From Multifurca ochricompacta (taxonomy: Eukaryota; Basidiomycota; Agaricomycetes; Russulales; Russulaceae): 64,000 bases of DNA. Numbering within the stretch: the stretch's first letter is position 1; every line of letters starts with the position of its first letter. The notes below the pieces were generated by a model that saw nothing but the letters and a program-made list of their open reading frames with translations, had not been told where the DNA came from and made no database searches. Made by a program: the position numbers and the translations under genes. Shown here piece by piece: positions 57,833 through 64,000 of this stretch. The stretch is from NCBI GenBank assembly GCA_022496185.1, contig WTXG01000027.1, positions 186,001-250,000 on the forward strand. Reading direction: 5' to 3'.

Positions 57833-58519
57833 GGCTCCAAGACGATCACAGGTATCGGTGTGGGGTCATAAACAATACGACAATACTTTCAAAGACACGA
57901 CACCCCGATGCACGCACCATCGCAAACGTTATCTTAGATCAAGATATATCTGCGGGCAAAGAGGCGCCCACTTAGAGAGAGGCCGACCCGGGACTTTTGC
58001 CCTCCGTTCTCTGTCTTGAGTCCTGAGGTTTCAGGTTTGGCTTGCATTATTGTGGGATCTTCTGAACCCCTTCCTCTCACCAGTAACTGCAACCGGTAAT
58101 TCATTCGGGGAAGGACTGCGTACGTTTCTGGGGATAGTCAGCGAGATGACATAGCAGTGCAGCAGCCTTTTCGTACGATAGAAGCCTGCATCACGGCTCC
58201 ATGTCGTTGCAAATGCAATAAACCTCATCCATCACGCATGTATTATCAGAGCCACCCCGATACCCCCGCGGTGCGACCCAAGGTTGACGGCTGTCCCCAA
58301 ACAGGGTATCCCAAATGAGGCCTTTCGTGACGATGCACATTTGTATTGGATCTCTCCATCTGTCTTCGGCGGTCTTCCCGAAGCTACTCACCTCCGACCG
58401 CCTTTACCGTTCCGATGTGACCGCTTGCAACATTCTCACTTTGTGCCTGCAGGTCTCCTTGTATTTATACTCACAACTATTTGGGGTTCATCAACTTCAT
58501 TCCTACAACTCGACCTGCC
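57833..58519. other. Region between orphan exons and P450, no gene seen
   Basis: Open frames on both strands are short and unrelated to known families. It should contain the P450 promoter. Confidence 0.45.
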
Positions 58520-60550
58520 ATGTATCCAGTCGGAGTAGTCATCCTCCTACAGTCCCTTTTGGAACACGAATTGCCTTCGGCGTTCATCCTGGTGACTCTG
58601 AGCTTGCTTCTGTCGGTCCTGTTTCTCTGTCGCAACAACGAACGCCACCAAGATGCTCCCGTTACCCTTCCCCGTTTTTTCCCCTTGAATATTGTGCCCT
58701 TTTTTCGGCGACGCCATGACTTTCTCGCTTGGGGATTTAGAGTGACAGATCAACGGTTGTTCCAGTTCAGACTCCTGCGCGTACGTCAAACCCTTGTTGA
58801 CCCCGTTGGCCTGGAATGTCAGTTTGGCGATGACCTCGGCTCACCTCATGTGGAAGTAGAACAACGTCGTTGTCATCTCTGGAGAGCAGGGCCGGAAAGA
58901 CTTTTTCAACGCGAAAGGACTGGATCTTCAAGAAGGATTTAGGGTTCTTTCGGGAGCGGTGAGTGTACCAGACTACTCATTAGGGCGTCTCACTCATCAG
59001 AGGAACCCCCCCGCTTTAGCTCCCCCTCATCCATGGCGTGACAACAGAACTTCGCCAACAACGGGTTGCTAGAATATATAAGCGCCTGATGAACGTCCAG
59101 CGGAACGAACGCCTGACGGAATGTACGTGGCCTGGCCTATGTCGGACCAACTACTCACCTTATTTCCGCGTAGTGATTCCCGAAATTTTAGATGACGGCC
59201 GACGGCTCTTACGACCATGGGAAAAGGCCGGGTCCCTTGACCCTTTCGACAAGATATACGAAGTAAGTCAGCTGCTCTCTCTACCTCTATCCACCTTTTC
59301 TGGAGATGGCACTTTTCGGTTATTCGGGGATATTGCGATATATGCCCATCATTGCAAACGATCAAAGCGTGCTGACCCGCTTCCTTATTCAGCTCACGTT
59401 CCAAACCACAGTACGGTGTCTGACATGTACGGAAATAGCTAGCGACCCCGAAGTTGTGGCTCGCCTCAGACAGCTTTACGACAAACTTGATCGTGGAACG
59501 ACACCTGCGACCGTGTTATTCCCGTGGTTCCCTAGCCCCGCTATGGTCTCGAAGGCCCGAGCAACGAAACAGATATATGACATTATCGTGAACGCAATCA
59601 AAGTCAGGAAACAGAGCGGTGTAACCCATGGCGATACTCTTCAAAATTTTCTAGATTCGGGAGATGATGAGTCAATAATCATAGGGGTATGCTTGGCACG
59701 TTCAAAGCCTGCGTGTCGTTCTCACAGATGTGCCTTCAATTAGTTTATGATGGGTCTCGTAACTGCTGGAGCGCGGTCCACTGGTACTACAGGTGAGTTT
59801 ACTTGTAATGTCCCGCCGCTACCGAGAGAAGCCGACATTATCACAGCTTCCTGGTTGATCACATTTCTTGGTTGTCATCCGAAATGGCGTAACGAAGTCC
59901 GCTCAGAAGTTAAGAACTTGATCATGATGCATGCCCTAGAGACCATCTCCGAACTCAATTCACCGCGCTATCCTACGTCCACCGCACTATCCTCTATCCC
60001 CCTCACCGTATGGGAAAATGAGACACCTGTCCTTGACATGCTCATCCGTGAAACGCTCCGCATAGCGCAGCCACACGTCGCAATGCGGCGGAATATCGGC
60101 CCGAAGACCTACATCGACGGCAAAGCCATCCCCTCAGGCGCATTTGCGATATACTCATTTGCCAATGTTCACCTCGATCCAGCCTTGTACCCTGACCCTT
60201 GGAAATTCGATCCCACGCGGTCACAACTCAAGGATAATTTTTCGTATCTAGGATGGGGGGCAGGTGCGTTCTTGTAGTGTCTCAACGGGTCGTGAGCTAG
60301 TGAAGTTAATGGTCAGTGCTTGTCGCTTGACAGGGAGAGTGAGCTGCCTTGGCGCACGTCTGGCGAGACTCAATATCAAGCTTCTCACCGCGCTGCTACT
60401 ATTAGAATTCGAATTTGACACCGTAGACGCAAGCGGGCGGATCGCCGACCCGCATCCAATACCAAACTGGAATGACGCCTTAATGTGCCGGCCAGCTCAG
60501 GCCAATTTTTCCTCAAGTATGAGAAGGTGGACTCCTCGCACCGATCATGA
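58520..60550 (+). CDS. Cytochrome P450 monooxygenase
   Basis: Membrane-anchored heme-thiolate monooxygenase; substrate unknown. The start at 58520 (MYPVGVVILLQSLLEHELPS) is followed by a TM anchor (AFILVTLSLLLSVLF) and the proline-rich LPRFFPLNIVPFF. Exons read NNVVVISGEQGRKDFFNAKG, GVTTELRQQRVARIYKRLMN, AGSLDPFDKIYE, LTFQTTVRCLTCTEIASDPE, ATTPATVLFPWFPSPAM-like stretch, helix I GLVTAGARSTGTT, K helix IRETLR (ExxR), PERF-like WKFDPTR, heme loop YLGWGAGRVSCLGARLARLN and a C-terminal end. The heme-ligand Cys is encoded at about 60340, just after the last long intron. The canonical Phe of FxxGxRxCxG is replaced by Trp and the Arg is shifted one position. The end FLKYEKVDSSHRS at 60550 needs one extra T at the run 60506-60510, otherwise the frame runs on to about 60569. 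There are about seven introns. Confidence 0.88.
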
Positions 60551-62371
60551 GGGACTCGTTCGTTGGTAGTTGTATTCCATTCCACATCCTGTTTCGCATC
60601 CGTGTTTCATTTCCTGGGCATAAAAGGACACTGCACCGGCCTTCAAAAACAAAACTGTAATTCGACACCAGACGTAGCTTTAAATACTATCATAGCCAAG
60701 GGACTACTTTTAAAGCGTGACCTAGTAGTGAGCCAGTAGCGGTGGGAATAGCGGAGCCATGATTGTTGCGACGAGCGCGCCATTGAACTTCACCGAACGG
60801 GGGCTCAGAGAAACTGGGAGTGCGATGAGGCATTTGATACTAACCCCAATTCGCGCAAAGCCACGGATTCGGGACCGTGGAACTTGACGCGACGCTTAAA
60901 TATACTCTCTCATCATAATAATACTTGTGGCGTTGGCTCTCAACAAGCTCAGGTTTCAAAAAAATGGTCTTCAACTGGAAGTGACGCGACTGGGTTGCTA
61001 AGGAGTATATGTAAGTACGATTTTGTTAGATGCCTACGTGGAAAAATTCCACGGAGCGGGATGGGAGGTGCAGTGTAATCAATTGCATTACTGATCGTCG
61101 CGGAGGTGACTTGTTCTGGAGAGGGAAGTTGTCGGCTTAGACGCGTTTTATGTTGGGAAGGCTAATTTAGCCGTTACGCGTTATGAGAGGAGAGGAACGC
61201 TGCATGGGAGCCAGTGAGGTGTTTTAGAATACAAGGTTTACCGTACCGTATTCATACTTTGCTTAGCATTTTCCACGGTTGGTCGTAATGGTACAGTTCA
61301 TTTAGATTCCAAGGGAGGAGGCACCATATCAGGACGGCTCTTGGCTCCATCAGTGTCCAGATGTTGATATTTCACCTTGAGTTTGCGTGTTCCCGCGGCT
61401 GGGGGAGGTGCCAATCGATGAGATGAGACATCTCTTTCTAACTTGACCTGATTGAACATTGGTTTTCGTTACCCTCACGACGACTACTAATCGTAGTAGT
61501 TGCGTCTCGTAAATTTAGGGGGAAGGTCATTGAACCCCCATCAAATCTGAACTGCTAACTACTATAATTGGCACGTGTGTAATGTGTAGTGAACACGAAC
61601 ACTGGTTATAGGCAGGGTAATGCTTGTTATGCGGTGGGGTCGTGGCGAAGACGAAGATAAAATTTCTTCTCACTTATTAAAAAAGACAACGGCATAAGGA
61701 TATCACCGGCATGCAAAAGTTGTGCCATTCTTACCGACAAGCGGGTCAGGTAGGCATGGAACGTCAAAAGGCCGTAGTTGTCACGAAACGCCGCGGGTCT
61801 TGAGAGATCGTCTGTCTCTATATTCGGCTATTTCTGTTTCCAAGTTTCTGAGACAAGATGTCCTCTCCCCTCCTCCGCCGCCGTTTGTGTCAAGAACGGT
61901 CGGAAGTCGTACCGGGTGGAAGCACAGAGTTAAGCCGGATAAGGGTGCCTGTTCATTTATGCCGGTCATGGTCACCTTCACAAAGTGGCCAATGTCCACC
62001 TCTTCTCGACGGTGTTCAACTCTGCCACCACTCCTGAGTGTGGGTCGGCTAATACCTTCGGGGTAGGTACATTAACCAAACATATCAAGAAGTCCCTTAT
62101 CCAAGCCGGGGTTTATGAGAAAGCTCACAGTTTGCCATAACCACTATGGATACGTGTTCAACGGGTCGCTGGTAGATACATCGCAACGGAAGCAGTACGC
62201 ACCATGCCATGTGGACGGTGGGACGTCCCTCAAGTGCCTAAAGTGCAGTAGTTTTAACCTACTATGTAAAAGGGGTATCAGAATGACCTGGTGACTGATC
62301 ATGAGGTATTTGTCTCGTAGGTTGAAAGTTAATGGATAGTAATTCCATCGTTTTCCTGGACACCATCCACA
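60551..62371. other. Gene-poor stretch, no supported features
   Basis: About 1.8 kb with only short open frames (for example 61722-62066), none recognisable. No terminal repeats or transposase-like frame were seen. Confidence 0.45.
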
Positions 62372-62989
62372 TTAAGCACGCCTGTCCTTGCGCTCCAGAC
62401 GCCTATCTCTGATGACCTTCGCCCGCTTGGTTTCTGCTGTTCCTGTGTGCTCCGTGGCGCTTTTTGATCGGATGCGGTTTTGCAGATGCTGTCTTTCGCG
62501 TTCCAACAAGCGAGCACCCTGCTCTTTAGTCGGCTGCCATTTGCTTCTGAGAATCCGGCGAACAGCTTCAGGGCTGATGCGAAACTTTTCAGAGAGAACG
62601 GGTGTGGTGAAAGTATCCGGGTCATGCGCATGCAGCGCACGCAAGCCATCCATTGCTGCACGGGACAGCTTGTGCGGGGGAGCCCATCCTTCGGGAAATT
62701 TCGCCTTCATAGAGGCACGGTGTTGTGCCCAGCGCAGAGGAGTAGGCTCAGACTTTGGCGTGTAGTTGTCTGTCTGATATTGAACCTTCTTCTTATCTTC
62801 GTCCTCATCTGGCTCTGGCTCCTCGTTGGCAAGTGGAGGTGGCCGTGACAAGTGTCCAACAACGCCGCCCCAGTCCCGAAAACGCAAAGGAGAGGGTTTC
62901 CCCGAGTTATGTGCAAGTCGAAGTGGAATTTTAGAATAAGGTGCAACTAGTTTCAAAGGTCTCAAGGGATGGTAAATGAAGGACAACAT
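62372..62989 (-). CDS. RRG9: RRG9/neugrin-like mitochondrial protein
   Basis: Required-for-respiratory-growth 9 family, mitochondrial matrix protein needed for mtDNA maintenance in yeast and related to neugrin. Single exon of 205 residues. The start at 62989 gives a presequence (MLSFIYHPLRPLKLVAPYSK), then an acidic linker (EEPEPDEDEDKKK), then the RRG9 core RASMKAKFPEGWAPPHKLSR, AAMDGLRALHAHDPDTFTTP, VLSEKFRISPEAVRRILRSK, WQPTKEQGARLLERERQH and a basic tail. The KFPEGWxPxxKLSRxxMDxLR and ISPEAVRRILRSKW blocks define the family. It is divergent from coactosin, 278 bp away. Confidence 0.9.
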   Translation of the reverse strand: MLSFIYHPLRPLKLVAPYSKIPLRLAHNSGKPSPLRFRDWGGVVGHLSRPPPLANEEPEPDEDEDKKKVQYQTDNYTPKSEPTPLRWAQHRASMKAKFPEGWAPPHKLSRAAMDGLRALHAHDPDTFTTPVLSEKFRISPEAVRRILRSKWQPTKEQGARLLERERQHLQNRIRSKSATEHTGTAETKRAKVIRDRRLERKDRRA

Positions 62990-63041
62990 GGTGATAGTGA
63001 TGGTGATGTTGATGAGATGAGAAAGAAAGAGTTGAATAGGT

Positions 63042-63047
63042 CACGTG
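63042..63047. promoter_or_regulatory. CACGTG in the RRG9/coactosin shared promoter
   Basis: E-box-like hexamer 53 bp upstream of the RRG9 start, in the third divergent promoter here that includes a mitochondrial gene. Confidence 0.35.
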
Positions 63048-63267
63048 TCCTAAACAGGTTGACAGGTAATAAGCAGCACGGCCACCAAATACCTAGACGT
63101 CTGTGCCCCGACCCGAAATTATCATCAGCATCAGGACAGTCTACCCGACTCGGAACGTGTCCTTTCTTTTTTACCAGCTCAAGGGTCCGCGTTCGTCTTT
63201 GCCGTCGTACAAGACCTCCTTCTTTCCTTTCTCCTTTCTCTTTCTCTTTCCCTTTATCTTTTTCGTC

Positions 63268-64000
63268 ATGGCTGATGTTTCTGACCCCAAGATCAATGAA
63301 GGTGTGATCGTGAATCCCATTATGTGGTGCATTATTCCTCATAATTGCTCAGCATATGAGGATGTTCGTTCTAATAAATCCGATACCAACTGGGTCCTCA
63401 TAGATTACGAGGTTCGTGCATGTTTTTTTTTGCTTAATGTTTGGGTTATCTTTCCTTGCTTATTACCTGTACCCCAGAGCGACCGATCTGATAAATTGGT
63501 CGTTACTGCCAAAGGCACTGGTGGCCTGGCTGAACTGCAAGAGAAACTAGATCCCGCCAAGGCCTCCTTCGCGTATGTCCGGGTCACGTATTCGAATGAT
63601 AAGGAGTCGCGGCGTGAAAAATTCATCCTCGTTGCGTGGATCGGGTCTAAATGTAAGGTTATGAGGAAAGCAAAGGTGAGCTTCTACCTATTTCACACCT
63701 TCATGTGCATCATAGGCGCATGCGCTTCTGAATTATGTCTTTTTTTTCGGGCACCTTGGAGCGGAGGGACTTCTGATTGCCTTGACTAACGTGTTCGTAA
63801 TAGGTCTCTGTGCACACTGCTGACGTGAAGTCTGTGTTCCATGCGTACTCTATCGATGTCGCGGCGAGGGAGAAAGATGATTTAAAGGAAGAGCCAATTG
63901 TGGTCCGGTTGCGCAAGGTTTTTACTCCCGTTATGCATCTAGGTCATCAGATGAATTGAATATTTTATCCAGGCTGGGGGGGCTAGCTATGACGGCGTTT
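63268..64000 (+). CDS. Coactosin-like ADF-homology actin-binding protein, cut by the right edge
   Basis: Coactosins bind F-actin through an ADF-H domain. The start is at 63268 (MADVSDPKINE), with an intron of about 50 nt joining to AYEDVRSNKSDTNWVLIDYE, the next exon SDRSDKLVVTAKGTGGLAEL, QEKLDPAKASFAYVRVTYSN, DKESRREKFILVAWIGSKCK, VMRKAKVSVHTADVKSVFHA, YSIDVAAREKDDLKEEPIVV and RLRK, then a last intron to AGGASYDGV where the window ends. The gene lacks only the extreme C terminus. The KASFxYVR, KFVxVxWIG and VMRKAKVSVH blocks, plus the AGGASYD ending, separate coactosin from cofilin. The frame is intact. Confidence 0.92.

Noticed and set aside
61722..62066. 114-codon plus-strand frame in a gene-poor region
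   Set aside because: No known motif, and an equally long antisense frame covers it.
60551..62371. Transposon in the gap after the P450
   Set aside because: No terminal repeats, transposase or reverse-transcriptase motif was found in any frame.

Overview
The window is nuclear DNA from a filamentous basidiomycete. The evidence is dense genes with many 45-60 nt GT-AG introns, a canonical H2A split into six exons, and 7-TM DUF6533 receptor-like genes, a cytochrome P450 and flavin monooxygenases of the type that fill Agaricomycetes genomes. The style is compatible with Ceratobasidiaceae (Rhizoctonia-like) fungi. That placement is inference; no ribosomal marker is present. I see no rRNA, tRNA, CRISPR array, virus or complete transposon.

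Layout. 0-8 kb: the 3' end of an unknown Pro/Ser-rich gene, mitochondrial ribosomal protein uS5m, a PITH-domain gene, a DUF6533 gene and an ELYS-domain nucleoporin-like gene. 8-16 kb: SEC24 with an N-terminal WW domain, an FHS-type MFS transporter, ATP10 and histone H2A. 17-22 kb: two DUF6533 paralogues. 23-34 kb: a GT61-type glycosyltransferase, LSM8, a triose-phosphate/nucleotide-sugar-type transporter, an RMND1/DUF155 protein, a short unknown gene and an RmlD/MAT2B-like reductase. 35-42 kb: two divergent FAD monooxygenases, a Tim44-like (mL45-type) protein and a CHCHD2/MIX17 protein. 43-64 kb: a fourth DUF6533 gene, SYG1/XPR1, VPS16, an MGR3-like TPR protein, SEC62, a PAQR/IZH protein, an orphan exon pair, a P450, RRG9 and coactosin, which runs off the right edge.

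Functionally the window is mostly housekeeping. Seven genes serve mitochondria (uS5m, ATP10, RMND1-like, mL45-like, MIX17, MGR3-like, RRG9) and four serve the secretory or vacuolar pathway (SEC24, SEC62, VPS16, GT61). They are interleaved with lineage-specific accessory genes: four DUF6533 genes all on the minus strand, the P450 and the two monooxygenases.

Two points shape how to use this annotation. First, many genes can be spliced by eye into family-conserved proteins, including exons of only 3-60 nt, so spans given here join several short reading frames. Second, at least a dozen conserved genes lose the frame by one base, nearly always a missing base at a short homopolymer. Because essential single-copy genes are hit, uncorrected long-read deletions are more likely than gene death, but raw reads would have to decide. 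I did not find a clear new biological system. The best candidates for a second look are the DUF6533 family, the WW-SEC24 fusion and the shared CACGTG palindromes in divergent promoters of mitochondrial genes.
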